Assembly: GCA_012033205.1 (NCBI GenBank)
Contig: JAAUSO010000023.1
Coordinates: 1-57,989, forward strand
DNA length: 57,989 nt
From: Richelia sp. SL_2_1
GTDB lineage: Bacteria > Cyanobacteriota > Cyanobacteriia > Cyanobacteriales > Nostocaceae
Direction: 5' to 3'
Part shown: piece by piece, positions 35,185 to 44,488 of the stretch
How the letters are laid out: every line of letters begins with the position of its first letter
Position numbering within the stretch: the stretch's first letter is position 1
Made by a program: the position numbers and the translations under genes
The notes under the pieces: generated by a model
Told to the model about the DNA's origin: nothing
What the model saw: only the letters and a program-made list of their open reading frames with translations
Database searches by the model: none

Positions 35185-35502
35185 CTCAATGCAAGGTTTC
35201 TTTTTCTCTAATAAATGATGAAAATACGGCTAAATAAAGATATATATTTCCATCATGTCAGCAAAGCTACAAAGGAATCAGATAGTGTACCTCCTATAAC
35301 AAAGGCTTCTTGTGAACTGTACTCGTCAATCTGGAAATCTTAAGCACAGTAGTCAGCTAAACCAAGTTTTTTCCTCAAGTTAACAGAAGCATAATGTATG
35401 ATTACTGTACCTTGAAGTCTTGATCATGGATTGTTAGTTGAGCCAAGCAAGATTAAATATCAAATGCTAAAAATAAACAAAAATTGTTATCATCTCTTCA
35501 TT

Positions 35503-35521
35503 ATTATTGAAAATAATTTTC
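35503..35521 (+). promoter_or_regulatory. Putative Fur box (operon side)
   Basis: The 19-nt sequence ATTATTGAAAATAATTTTC has the AT-rich dyad layout of cyanobacterial iron (Fur) boxes. It lies about 320 nt upstream of the FAAL start. A similar sequence occurs in reverse orientation near the receptor gene. Assignment rests on resemblance and on the siderophore-uptake neighbours. Confidence 0.4.
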
Positions 35522-35849
35522 TTTAGCCTTAATTACTTTAACGAGAATTCTTCGCTTTAGCAATAGCGTAAACATCGCCTGTCATTATCAAGTTCGTCGG
35601 ATTCATTGAATAGACTTATCTATAATATTTCTCTACCTATTGGCAGATGAAATATATATGCTTTTGTCGTCTGGAAATTTCAGGCAGAATCTAAATTCTG
35701 TATGAAGTTGGATTAACTTCCTGTTATTCGGCAACAACTCCGTAATTAAAGAAGCACTCTAAGCTTTATCAAATACTTTAGAACCAAATAGATTAGCTGG
35801 CACCACGGTCTATGAATATGTGTCAATTAAATAGGGGAGCAAGTCAACT

Positions 35850-35921
35850 CGTAGAAAGAGGAACTCTAAGAAGTGATTCTTAGAATCCCCGCTCGTTCAC
35901 GACGGGGAGAATGTCAATTTA
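35850..35921 (+). repeat. IS200/IS605-type right-end relic (tandem hairpins)
   Basis: Two adjacent hairpins are visible. The first has an 8-bp stem, TCTAAGAA-GTGA-TTCTTAGA (35865-35884). The second has arms CCCCG (35887-35891) and CGGGG (35903-35907), followed by GAGAATGTCAA. This layout resembles the right end of cyanobacterial IS605/IS1341-type elements, which also forms the 3' scaffold of the TnpB guide RNA. No tnpB is present. The likeness is from memory of such ends, not from a search. Confidence 0.45.
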
Positions 35922-36031
35922 AGGATAACTGCTTAGTATTTACGATTAATTGACCATTAATTGAAACAAATATTAACTATCTTGTATCTTGCCTAACTCC
36001 ATAATATTATTAAACTAGTTTAAAGTTAGAT

Positions 36032-36050
36032 GCTAATAATTTTCAATAAT
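36032..36050 (-). promoter_or_regulatory. Putative Fur box (receptor side)
   Basis: Read on the minus strand this is ATTATTGAAAATTATTAGC, sharing ATTATTGAAAAT plus ATT with the dyad at 35503-35521. It lies 65 nt before the receptor GTG, a good place for an operator. Inference from resemblance only. Confidence 0.4.
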
Positions 36051-36114
36051 TGTTTTGCGTCCTCGGGTGAAACCAAGAGCAAGCAATGTGATTAAATGTA
36101 ATGTGAGGGTATAA

Positions 36115-38901
36115 GTGAAATTAGATCAATTGCTTCAAAGTCTGCTACTGACAAGCGCGGTTATTTTTTTTATTAGTACTCCTACTAAAGCTGAGGAGAT
36201 ACAAAAAGATGGAATTAGTAAATATTCTGTTGATAGTGTAGGGAAATCTAGTAATGCTAAGAAGGTTGCAGGTACCAAATCTCCCGTACTAGTTAGCAAT
36301 TCCCGAAAACCCCGAACTTTGCAACCATCAACAGCAAGTTCTGTGGATAAGGCAAATCTACATGAAGCAGGTAAAAATATTCTCCAACTGAGTGAGATCA
36401 AATTTCCTTCTACTAGCGCTCGGATGTTGGTACAAACACCAACAAATTCTCCAAACCCAGAATCTACAAGCGGGGAGCAACAAATTGTACTAATTACCGG
36501 AGTAAAAGCCAATCCTACAGATAAAGGCTTGGAAGTAATTTTACAAACATCTCAAGCAAGAGAGTTACAAGTAGTAAATCGCAGCAGTGGTAATAATTTT
36601 ATCGCCGATATTCCCAACGCTCAATTACAGCAAGCAAACGGAGATGCATTCAAATTTAGTTCAGAAAAACCTCTAGAGGGAATTACTGAAATCACAGTAA
36701 CTAATTTAGATGCGAATACTGTCAGAATAACCGCAACTGGTCAGACAGCATTACCCAAGGTAGAATTATTTGATAGCGGACAAGGTTTGATTTTTGGGTT
36801 GGCTGATGCTGTTTCCACAGCACAAAAACCAGAAGCGACATTAACGCAACCAGAAGTTGATAAGCCCGCAAGTGAAACTCCGTCAACAAAACCATCGCAG
36901 GAAGATGAAACTATTGAGTTGCTTGTAACGGGGGAACGAAATGGATATAGAGTCCCGAATGCGACCACTGCAACCCGGACGGATACGCCGTTAAAAAATA
37001 TTCCCCAATCAATTCAAGTAGTGCCGCAAGAAGTATTAAAAGACCAGCGAGCGACTAGTCCTGCTGAAGCTTTGCAAAACGTGGCTGGTGTTTCACCAGG
37101 AGGTATATCACCTCGTACAACCTTCAATAATTTTTTCATTCGAGGCTTTGATGCTTCCGACAACGTTTTAGTTAATGGATTAAGAGACAATACGAATCAA
37201 GCCGCCAATGTTTTCTCAAATATTGAACGAGTTGAAGTTCTCAAAGGACCAGCGTCCGTTCTATTTGGTCAAGGTACCATTGGAGGAACAGTAAACTATG
37301 TTACCAAGCAACCGCTATCTCAACCTTCTTACTCAGTGGAAGGTTCGGTGGGGAGTTTTAACTTATACGGCGGTGCAATTGACCTTTCAAGTCCTCTTAA
37401 CGAGGATAAAAGCGTACTGTATCGCTTGAATGCCTCTGCTGAAACGAATGAAAGCTTTGTTGATTTTTATGAGCGACAGCGATACCAGATTGCTCCCGTT
37501 TTATCTTGGAAAATAGATGACCGCACAAATCTGACTTTAGAAGCAGACTATTCTCAACTAAATGCCAGATACGACTTTGGTATACCCGCAGAAGGAAGTG
37601 TATTACCCAATCCCAATGGTGAAATAGAACGCGATCGCTTTGTTGGTGAACCTGATATCGATAATAACGAAAGTAAGGTATTTAGAATTAGTTACAATCT
37701 TGAACATCGCTTTAACGACAGTTGGAAGTTAAGGAGTGCTTTGCGGACATCCTTTCTAAATTTGGATCGAGAGATTGTTTTTCCTAGAGCTTTAGCTGAC
37801 GATAAGCGTACACTTAACAGAGGCTATGACAAACAAGATTATCAAGATAATGTCTACAACCTCGATAATTACGTGGTTGGGGAATTCGCAACTGGTAATA
37901 TTCAACATAAGTTAGTAGCAGGATTTAATTTATATCGTCAAGATACTAACCTCACAGATACAGGATTTGTTATTGCGCCACTGGATGTTTTTAACCCAGT
38001 GTATGGTAGTTCTCCAACAGATGTGAGTATATTCGAGTTTGATATTGAAAACAGAACCCAAGTACTAGGTATTTATATACAAGACCAAATTTCCTTCGGA
38101 GATAAATTTAAAGTTCTTTTAGGGGGACGCTTTGATACTGCAAGTCAAGACTTTAAAGATGCCTCTGATGGAACGGAAGATTTTAAACAATACGATGCGT
38201 TTAGTCCCCGTATCGGCATAGTGTATCAACCTATCGAACCAATATCGCTTTATGCGAGCTACAATCGTTCCTTTCAACAAACAACATCTGTATTTAGTGG
38301 TGCTTTAGCTGAACCAGAACGCGGAAGTCAATATGAAGTAGGTGTCAAAGCGGACTTAAATGATAGACTATCGGCAACGCTTGCATATTACAACTTAACT
38401 CGCTCCAATGTAGAAACCAGCGACCCTAACAACCCAGCGTTAACTATTCAAGTTGGGGAACAGCGAAGCCGAGGGATTGAGTTTGATATTTCTGGTGAAA
38501 TTTCGCCGGGATGGAAAGTAATTGCTGGCTATGCCTATACTAATGCAGAAGTCACTGAAGATAATGATTTTGAAGTTGGCAATCAACTAAATAACATACC
38601 AAAAAATGCCTTCAATATTTGGACAACTTATGAGATTCAATCCGGAGATTTGCGTGGGTTGGGCTTTGGTTTAGGACTATTTTACTTTAGCGAACGTCCA
38701 GGAGACTTAGCCAACACATTTGATTTGCCCGGTTATACGCGCACTGATGCTGCTATATTCTATAAACGAGATAATTTTCGCGCAGCTCTTAATTTCCGTA
38801 ATCTCTTCGACATTGATTATTTTGTATCTGCCCAAAACCGCAACCGCGTATTTCCTGGCGAACCATTGACAGTAGTAGGAAGTATTTCCTGGGAGTTTTA
38901 A
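36115..38901 (+). CDS. TonB-dependent siderophore receptor with N-terminal AMIN domain
   Basis: Outer-membrane receptor of 928 residues that imports ferric siderophores with energy from TonB. The protein starts with a signal peptide (about 1-26) and a low-complexity linker. An AMIN domain follows (about 125-230), as is typical of cyanobacterial receptors. Next come a TonB-box-like segment (ETIELLVTGE, about 265), the plug (NIPQSIQVVPQEVL to GGTVNYVTKQP, about 295-400) and a 22-strand-type barrel ending in Phe (SISWEF). The GTG start has GAGGG a few bases upstream. It is divergent from the NRPS/PKS operon and followed by a ferric-siderophore binding protein. It is therefore the likely uptake receptor for the product of the cluster. 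Confidence 0.95.
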   Translation: MKLDQLLQSLLLTSAVIFFISTPTKAEEIQKDGISKYSVDSVGKSSNAKKVAGTKSPVLVSNSRKPRTLQPSTASSVDKANLHEAGKNILQLSEIKFPSTSARMLVQTPTNSPNPESTSGEQQIVLITGVKANPTDKGLEVILQTSQARELQVVNRSSGNNFIADIPNAQLQQANGDAFKFSSEKPLEGITEITVTNLDANTVRITATGQTALPKVELFDSGQGLIFGLADAVSTAQKPEATLTQPEVDKPASETPSTKPSQEDETIELLVTGERNGYRVPNATTATRTDTPLKNIPQSIQVVPQEVLKDQRATSPAEALQNVAGVSPGGISPRTTFNNFFIRGFDASDNVLVNGLRDNTNQAANVFSNIERVEVLKGPASVLFGQGTIGGTVNYVTKQPLSQPSYSVEGSVGSFNLYGGAIDLSSPLNEDKSVLYRLNASAETNESFVDFYERQRYQIAPVLSWKIDDRTNLTLEADYSQLNARYDFGIPAEGSVLPNPNGEIERDRFVGEPDIDNNESKVFRISYNLEHRFNDSWKLRSALRTSFLNLDREIVFPRALADDKRTLNRGYDKQDYQDNVYNLDNYVVGEFATGNIQHKLVAGFNLYRQDTNLTDTGFVIAPLDVFNPVYGSSPTDVSIFEFDIENRTQVLGIYIQDQISFGDKFKVLLGGRFDTASQDFKDASDGTEDFKQYDAFSPRIGIVYQPIEPISLYASYNRSFQQTTSVFSGALAEPERGSQYEVGVKADLNDRLSATLAYYNLTRSNVETSDPNNPALTIQVGEQRSRGIEFDISGEISPGWKVIAGYAYTNAEVTEDNDFEVGNQLNNIPKNAFNIWTTYEIQSGDLRGLGFGLGLFYFSERPGDLANTFDLPGYTRTDAAIFYKRDNFRAALNFRNLFDIDYFVSAQNRNRVFPGEPLTVVGSISWEF

Positions 38902-39000
38902 ACAAATTTGTCTTCTTCGGATACACTTTTATACTTACAGATAAAAGTGTGTGTCGTATTCCCTTTTATAATTTTAGAATTGTCCTTGTATCATGCATTC

Positions 39001-39966
39001 ATGAAAATATATTTACGTCGTTTTACCTGTTTATTACTATTAGGAATTTTAACGTTTGTAATTTCTTCAGCTTGTAGCATAAATGTTGACCGTGGTGTTA
39101 CAAACTCGAAACAGTCAACAGAAGATTGCCGAGTCGTACAGCACATGATGGGAAAAACCTGTATCCCTAGAAATCCTCAGCGAGTAATAACCCTTAGACC
39201 AGAGCATCTAGCTAATAGTTTGGCATTAAGTATTGAGCCTGTTGCATCTGCTTTTATAGAAGACTTTCCCTTTCCAAAGGATATTCAAAGTAAAGTGGAT
39301 AAAATAGAATCTGTTGGAGATTTAAATAACCCAAATCTAGAAAAGATTTTGCGACTCAATCCAGATTTAATTATTTCTAACTCTAGACTAAAAGGTATTT
39401 ACAAACAGCTATCTCAAATTGCACCCACGGTTGTATTAAACATACCTTTTCCTCCTCCTTCCTGGAAAGAACAATTAACAAGTTTAGCTCAAATTTTGGA
39501 GAAAGAAGATGTTAGTCAGCAATTAATAGATGACTACTGGCAACGAGTTGAAAAACTCAAGCAAGCTTTAGGCTCCCGTCGCAACCAAATAGAGGTGTCT
39601 GTTGCTAATACATCTTCAGAACACGGAATTTGGGTATATGGAGAAAAGCATTATGTTGGAGAAGTTTTGAGCGATATTGGATTACAACGTCCCTCTGCAC
39701 AAAAAGGTGATTTTTTTTATATAGAAAATATCTCTAAAGAAAAAATGTCGGACATTGATGGAGATGTTCTTTTCTTTGTAACTTTTGGTAGAAAACAGGA
39801 TAAAGAGACATTAAATAAGCTTATAAATAATCCTTTGTGGCAAAAACTCCAAGTTGTTCAAAATAAGCAGGTGTATTTTGTAGATGGATATTGGCATGAT
39901 GCAGGAAGCATTTCCGCGATTAATGCCATTCTTGATGACTTATTTAAATATCTGGTCAATACTTGA
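39001..39966 (+). CDS. Ferric-siderophore ABC transporter substrate-binding lipoprotein (FecB/FhuD type)
   Basis: Periplasmic binding lipoprotein of 321 residues. I chose the ATG at 39001 over upstream TTG codons because it begins a proper lipoprotein signal (MKIYLRRFTCLLLLGIL..., lipobox ending SSAC). The mature part has PRNPQRVITLRPEHLANSLA-like sequence, LEKILRLNPDLII and a C-terminal LWQKLQVVQNKQVYFVDGYW-like block, typical of type III iron-siderophore binding proteins. It lies 99 nt after the receptor on the same strand and would pass the ligand to an inner-membrane permease. No permease or ATPase gene is in the window. Confidence 0.9.
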   Translation: MKIYLRRFTCLLLLGILTFVISSACSINVDRGVTNSKQSTEDCRVVQHMMGKTCIPRNPQRVITLRPEHLANSLALSIEPVASAFIEDFPFPKDIQSKVDKIESVGDLNNPNLEKILRLNPDLIISNSRLKGIYKQLSQIAPTVVLNIPFPPPSWKEQLTSLAQILEKEDVSQQLIDDYWQRVEKLKQALGSRRNQIEVSVANTSSEHGIWVYGEKHYVGEVLSDIGLQRPSAQKGDFFYIENISKEKMSDIDGDVLFFVTFGRKQDKETLNKLINNPLWQKLQVVQNKQVYFVDGYWHDAGSISAINAILDDLFKYLVNT

Positions 39967-40074
39967 CCAAAATTAATTGTATAGAACCCCTGACTGTATT
40001 TTTACTTTATATAGGAATATAGGACTTACGCATTGACAGAATGGTAAAATAATGTGTCTAAAAATATGTGTCGT
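39967..40074. other. Short gap, edge of insertion-sequence debris
   Basis: No gene. The sequence AGGACTTACGCA at about 40021-40032 resembles the terminal sequence of several cyanobacterial insertion sequences and may mark the end of the IS630 remnant that follows. Confidence 0.35.
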
Positions 40075-40322
40075 CTACATACAGGAATCGGACACTAGTA
40101 AAACCCCCGTCTCATCTATAAATACTAAATTTTCTGGATCTATATCTTTGACTTTTTCCCAATACTCTACTCTTAGTTTTTGGACTCTTTCTGTTGCTGC
40201 TTGACTACTCCGGAATGTGTTTTTTTACGATTTAATCGGAGTTTTTGTAAACAGCGGCACATTGCAGTCCGACTTACCCAATTTCCAGTTTTCACTGCGA
40301 ATAATTCACATAACTCTACCTG
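40075..40322 (-). pseudogene. IS630-family transposase fragment
   Basis: Internal fragment of an IS630-type transposase. It reads from an N-terminal helix-turn-helix part (VELCELFAVKTGNWVSRTAM) through KLRVEYWEKVKDIDPENL to VFIDETG, the first DDE block. The reading frame shifts in an A-run at about 40225-40232 and stops after the DETG block, so it is dead. The 3' two thirds and the 5' end are missing. Confidence 0.75.
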
Positions 40323-40425
40323 ACGGGGTGACGATACAACCTAAAATGCTTGCTATATAAACTTTGCAGCATTTTATGGTAGAAAAAGGTAGGACTCTAA
40401 TTTGCAATAAGACCTACCAATTGAG

Positions 40426-40850
40426 TCGGGTAGGTCGGGAGTATTGCTACTCCTTTCCCCCCTAAGAACCGTATGTACAAATTTCCAAGTTTACGGCTCA
40501 AGCAAATCATAAAGCTATGTCTCAGAATGGATTTGTTGAGTTTTCCCGTTCTACACGAAAAGAGATATGACCAACTTAGGATTCTGCTTTACTCCGGAAG
40601 CGTGGTATCCCCAAAATCGCAACATTTGGAGGATTTTCTTACCCCACACTGTCGTATCAGTCACTTTCGGCAGCCTATCAGATATCGGAGCCTCAACACA
40701 GATTCATGTACTTATCCATATTGGTCTTACCCTAGCCCTCCCTTTCATTCGTGACTACTAATTGGGGTTAGACATTACCCGCTAGCTGTGAGACATCGTA
40801 GTTACCCGCAATGCCCCTTTGGGTGGGTACAGGCTTCGGATACTAGCCTG
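40426..40850 (-). ncRNA. RT-less group II intron relic (domains V and VI clear)
   Basis: On the minus strand, 40499 down to 40466 is a 34-nt domain V: it starts GAGCCGTA with the AGC triad, has a GAAA tetraloop and closes with ACGGTTC. Downstream a domain VI-like stem with GGAGTA/TACTCC arms leads to CTACCCGAC, a typical 3' intron end, at about 40426. Upstream to about 40850 the sequence is non-coding and looks structured, like domain I of such introns, but no reverse transcriptase gene is present. The 5' boundary is uncertain. Short open frames in this stretch are not genes. Confidence 0.6.
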
Positions 40851-40899
40851 ATAATTTTTTAAGAATTCCACTCTTTTCGAGCGACTTTGGGTCGCACAA

Positions 40900-42042
40900 A
40901 TGTTACCTGAATTTTACCAAAATCACTTGAAAAGTCAATTAACTCTCGCTGAATATATTTTTCTAAAAATTTTGCTTAATCTTTTACAGTCGATTAAAAA
41001 AGTTAATTTAGAAAAGTTAGCGAATGCTCTACCATTGCCTATAAAATTTGAAAGTAGAAGAAAAAGAATACAAAGGTTTTTATCATTACCGAATCTAACA
41101 ATTGAAAAAGTTTGGTTCCCAATAATTGAAGAAGTATTAAAAAAATATTTTATTCATGAAAAAGTAATTTACTTAGCTATTGATAGAACTAATTGGTGCC
41201 GAATAAATTTATTTATGGTTAGTATTATTTGGGATAAAAGAGCATTTCCAATATACTTCAGACTATTACCAAAGTTAGGAAGTAGTAACATTACCGAACA
41301 AAAAGGTATTATTGAAAAAATTATCCCTCTTTTTAAAAATTATAAAATATGTGTTTTAGGAGATAGAGAGTTTTGCTCTGTAAAATTAGCAAAGTATCTC
41401 CAGGGACTAGATGTATATTTTTGTTTACGTCTAAAAAAGAATGAATTTGTTGAATACCAAAAAGATGTTTGGCTAGAATTAAATCATTTAGGATTAGTTC
41501 CCGGAGTATCCTTTTTTCTCAAGGGAGTTAAAGTTACAAAGACTGGTGGTTTTGTGGGCTTTAATGTTGCCGGTAAATGGAAGCGTAAAGTTAATGGAAT
41601 AGCACCAAAAGAAGCATGGTTTATTTTAACTAATTTTGATAGTCTAGAATCTGCTATTTCAGCTTATAAGAGAAGATTTGATATTGAAGAGATGTTTAGA
41701 GATTTTAAAAAAGGTGGTTATAATTTGGAAGACACGAATGTTAAAGGTGAACGGTTTATTTCTCTAGTTTTATTAATCGCAATTGCTTATACTTCTGCAA
41801 CTATTGGAGGTCAGCAAATTAAACGTAAAGGGATACAAAAATATATCGCTCGTGTTAAAGAATATAACCGTTTAGAGCGAAGATATAGCAGTTTTTATGT
41901 TGGTTTATATGGTTATAACTGGGTAATTTTTAAGGATAATTGTATAGATTTGGTTGTAGAATTAATGAGATTAAATCCTAGCAAACGAGATTATTACCGA
42001 CAAGGTATTAATGCTATGAAGCTTATAGAATCTACGTTTTAA
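40900..42042 (+). CDS. IS4-type DDE transposase
   Basis: Intact transposase of 380 residues. The catalytic triad can be read as D in YLAIDRTNW, D in VLGDREF and E in RFDIEEMFRDFKKGG. The last block is the YREK-like region of IS4 transposases (Y-RR-IEEMFRDFK). The start ATG follows a small inverted repeat GCGAC-TTTGG-GTCGC at about 40880-40894, which may be part of the element's left end. The right end lies between the stop and about 42060, where it abuts and truncates the helicase gene. Exact inverted ends could not be fixed. Confidence 0.9.
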   Translation: MLPEFYQNHLKSQLTLAEYIFLKILLNLLQSIKKVNLEKLANALPLPIKFESRRKRIQRFLSLPNLTIEKVWFPIIEEVLKKYFIHEKVIYLAIDRTNWCRINLFMVSIIWDKRAFPIYFRLLPKLGSSNITEQKGIIEKIIPLFKNYKICVLGDREFCSVKLAKYLQGLDVYFCLRLKKNEFVEYQKDVWLELNHLGLVPGVSFFLKGVKVTKTGGFVGFNVAGKWKRKVNGIAPKEAWFILTNFDSLESAISAYKRRFDIEEMFRDFKKGGYNLEDTNVKGERFISLVLLIAIAYTSATIGGQQIKRKGIQKYIARVKEYNRLERRYSSFYVGLYGYNWVIFKDNCIDLVVELMRLNPSKRDYYRQGINAMKLIESTF

Positions 42043-42059
42043 TCGGTATCGTCGCCCCT

Positions 42060-44147
42060 TCAGAATAAACATTCATAACAGGCATTTATACAGCTATTTT
42101 TTATATGTTTAAAATGACAAATATCTAAAGCTGCATCAGCTATTCTTTGAAAAACGTCCGGTTTTTCTAGCAGTTGGGAAAGTACCCCCGCACCGCCTTC
42201 TGATGCTTCCCACAAAAGTAAATATCTACCTTCTCCTAAGCGCTCGCTATCTAGTTCATCAGCTTCTAATTTATAAACTGCTTGAATTGCTGTTAAGACA
42301 GCATACTGCAAGGTAGCGATAAAAGCTTCTTTATTTACTACAGGAGTATTTAATGGTTCGATTACTAAAATATTGCAAGTATCGTCTACCAATAAATTAA
42401 CTTCTGTGTGTAAATCTACTTGGGTTTCATTTTTTTGGTCGCCCCAGTTACCAGTTTTGACATCAAGTTTAAATCCTCGTTCTTCTGTATTTTTCTTTAA
42501 TCCGCGATTGATTCGCCAAATCTTAGCTGTGGCTCCGTAAGTTAATTTTAGTAAGGGAGTACCATCAGCACTTTCTACGGTTGCATTTTCCTGCTTTTGG
42601 CTTGCATAACGAAAATGGGTAGTGATGTTGTAACCGTATTTCAAACGTTCTTCTTCGTCACAAGTAATCCGTTCGCGACGACGAGCGATCGCAGTTTCTA
42701 ATGGTAGTACGCGAGTCAGTTTTGCTACATTTTGGCGTTTGTCGGGTTTAATTTCTGCACCGCAGTTTTCGCAGGTGTCGCGCAAGTCTCCTTCGTGGAA
42801 GTAGCCGCAGTTAAAGCATACGCTGACACGTTTATATCGATTTTCTATCCCACCAACCGGGACTTTAATTTTTGCTACTTGAAATTTACTGCCTTCATAA
42901 TAAACAATATTACTAGGGGCAAATTCCCGTAATGCGACTGTACGAGGACGATTTACAAATTCACCACCAGTAGTTGCGGGGATATATGCTCTAACTGGTA
43001 AGCGAGGAAAGTTAAATCCGGGTAGAAATCCTTCAGCAGCAAAGTAACGGTAGGGGTAAAATTCAAATTGACTGCTGCTTTTACCTTTATTAATTTGTCC
43101 GGTGAGTAAATCTTTTTGTCGTTGGGCTTCTCGTTCCTGCATTTGGGCGATATTGCGGTCTTCTTGACTGATATCACCCCTAGCCGAACGGTCAATTATA
43201 TGACGTGCATCCTGTAATTGTTCGTCAGCTTCTTGATATAAAACACGCCAGCGATCGCAAGCTTTACTAAATGCATTGAGAGCGTTTTCTAAGGTATGCT
43301 GCAACCAATCAACGGAATACCAGGAAGATTTTCTTAAATCGTTTTGGCAGAAGCAATCGGACAATATTGATTCGGTAGCTTGCAAACACCTTCTCAATTT
43401 ATCGTTGCTCATTTTTAACTGCGAACTAATTGATTCTCGCAGGGGATAATCTTCTAAATCCAAATCTAGGATTTTATTCATTGAATCCCCTAAGTCCACT
43501 CCCGTATGTGCCAGCCAAACTGAATATACGTGGGATTGAATCAAATCTTGATTGGCTAATTCTAACTTTGGTGGTGCAACTATTCCAGCAACCATTTTAT
43601 CTTGACGCTGGTAAAAATACTGGTCGTGACCGCTACCTACTGCTGCATATGTAATAACTAAAGCTTCTTGTCCGCTTCTGCCAGCACGACCGCTACGTTG
43701 AGCGTAATTGGAAGGAGAAGGGGGTACATTCCGCATATGAACGATGTTCAAATCGGAAATATCAATTCCCAGTTCCATTGTGGGAGAACAAAATAAAGCC
43801 GCTAATTCACCAGCCCGAAACTTTTCTTCTCGTTCCTGACGGTCTTCATTTTTCACCTGTCCGGTGTATTCTCGCCCTTCCATTGTATTAATTGTAAAGG
43901 CATTGGTTTGATAAAACTTTTGGAAGAAACTATTAACAGAAATGTTTTCTTGTTCGCTATCTTGTAAGCGACGAGATGTTAACAGGTCTGGAGAGATTTG
44001 ATTAAGAAGCGTGGCTTTCCATACTAAAGAATCAACACGTAGCTGCACCTGAGATTTTTCTTTTAATAAATACCCGGCTTCGCACAAAGCATTTATCAAA
44101 GTATTAATTAAATCGGTGTAATACTCCTTATCTAAAGGCTGATTCAA
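42060..44147 (-). pseudogene. Truncated superfamily 2 helicase with DUF1998 (YprA/DrmA-B-like), broken at both ends
   Basis: The 695-residue open frame lacks the helicase N-terminal motor domain. It keeps helicase motifs V-VI (FCSPTMELGIDISDLN, QRSGRAGRSG, near residues 128-165). It also keeps a DUF1998-type zinc region (CFNCGYF and CENCGAEI, near 440-460) and the C-terminal GEGRYLLLWEASEGGAGVL. The normal ending, ACYECL plus a short tail, is cut at CYECLF by sequence next to the IS4-type element. The frame also stays open upstream of the first ATG (AFRKAWSWL) to about 44190, where it meets the 11-bp repeat beside the integrase. Such proteins act in DNA repair or phage defence (MrfA, DISARM relatives); this one is probably dead. 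Confidence 0.8.
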
Positions 44148-44191
44148 CCAGGACCATGCTTTTCTAAAAGGAGGACTGATTTCTTGGTTAG

Positions 44192-44296
44192 TCCTCGTGT
44201 CAGTAAAAATGGGGGTAAAATGGGGGTAAGAGAGTGTGAAAAGGGTGAAAGTACTGTGTTTAGGTGGTTGAAGTCAGACTGAAAATCCTCGTGTCA
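44192..44296 (+). repeat. 11-bp direct repeat TCCTCGTGTCA, possible att core
   Basis: TCCTCGTGTCA occurs at 44192-44202, at the edge of the helicase remnant, and again at 44286-44296 inside a tRNA-like 3' fragment. An integrase gene starts 190 nt further on. Repeated tRNA 3' sequence beside an integrase is the usual look of an attachment site. Confidence 0.45.
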
Positions 44297-44320
44297 CCAG
44301 TTCAAGTCTGGTTCCTGGCA
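44262..44320 (+). tRNA. tRNA 3'-half-like fragment (putative integrase attachment site)
   Basis: The end of this stretch folds as a T arm (ACCAG-TTCAAGT-CTGGT) followed by TCCTGGCA, like the 3' strand of an acceptor stem with discriminator A. Upstream is a GACTGAAAATC segment resembling an anticodon loop. No matching 5' half (GCCAGGA) with a D arm was found, so this is a fragment, not a working tRNA. It lies just upstream of a tyrosine integrase. Confidence 0.45.
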
Positions 44321-44488
44321 TTACTAAAAATTCGATGTTCTTGCTTGTCGGGTAAGGGTTTCGGAGGATGACTTAAATAAGGTGTAACCAAATTATTGGG
44401 TATGTTTAGGTCGATTTGGATAAAAAAATGGTGTAAAGATGGTGTAATCCTTGTGTACACTAGAAGGTAGATTACACCTTCTTAACTC

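Larger units (their letters stand above)
35185..36114. other. 930-nt divergent intergenic region
   Basis: This region separates the biosynthetic operon from the receptor gene and must hold both promoters. It contains two similar Fur-like dyads and a tandem-hairpin relic resembling an insertion-sequence end, listed separately. I see no protein-coding gene in it. Confidence 0.6.

Noticed and set aside
40473-40761. Two overlapping plus-strand open frames
   Set aside because: They lie antisense in the group II intron relic and have no protein-like features.
44140-44160. CCAGGA near the helicase start as the 5' half of the tRNA
   Set aside because: It lacks the G needed for GCCAGGA, has no D arm after it and is helicase coding sequence.
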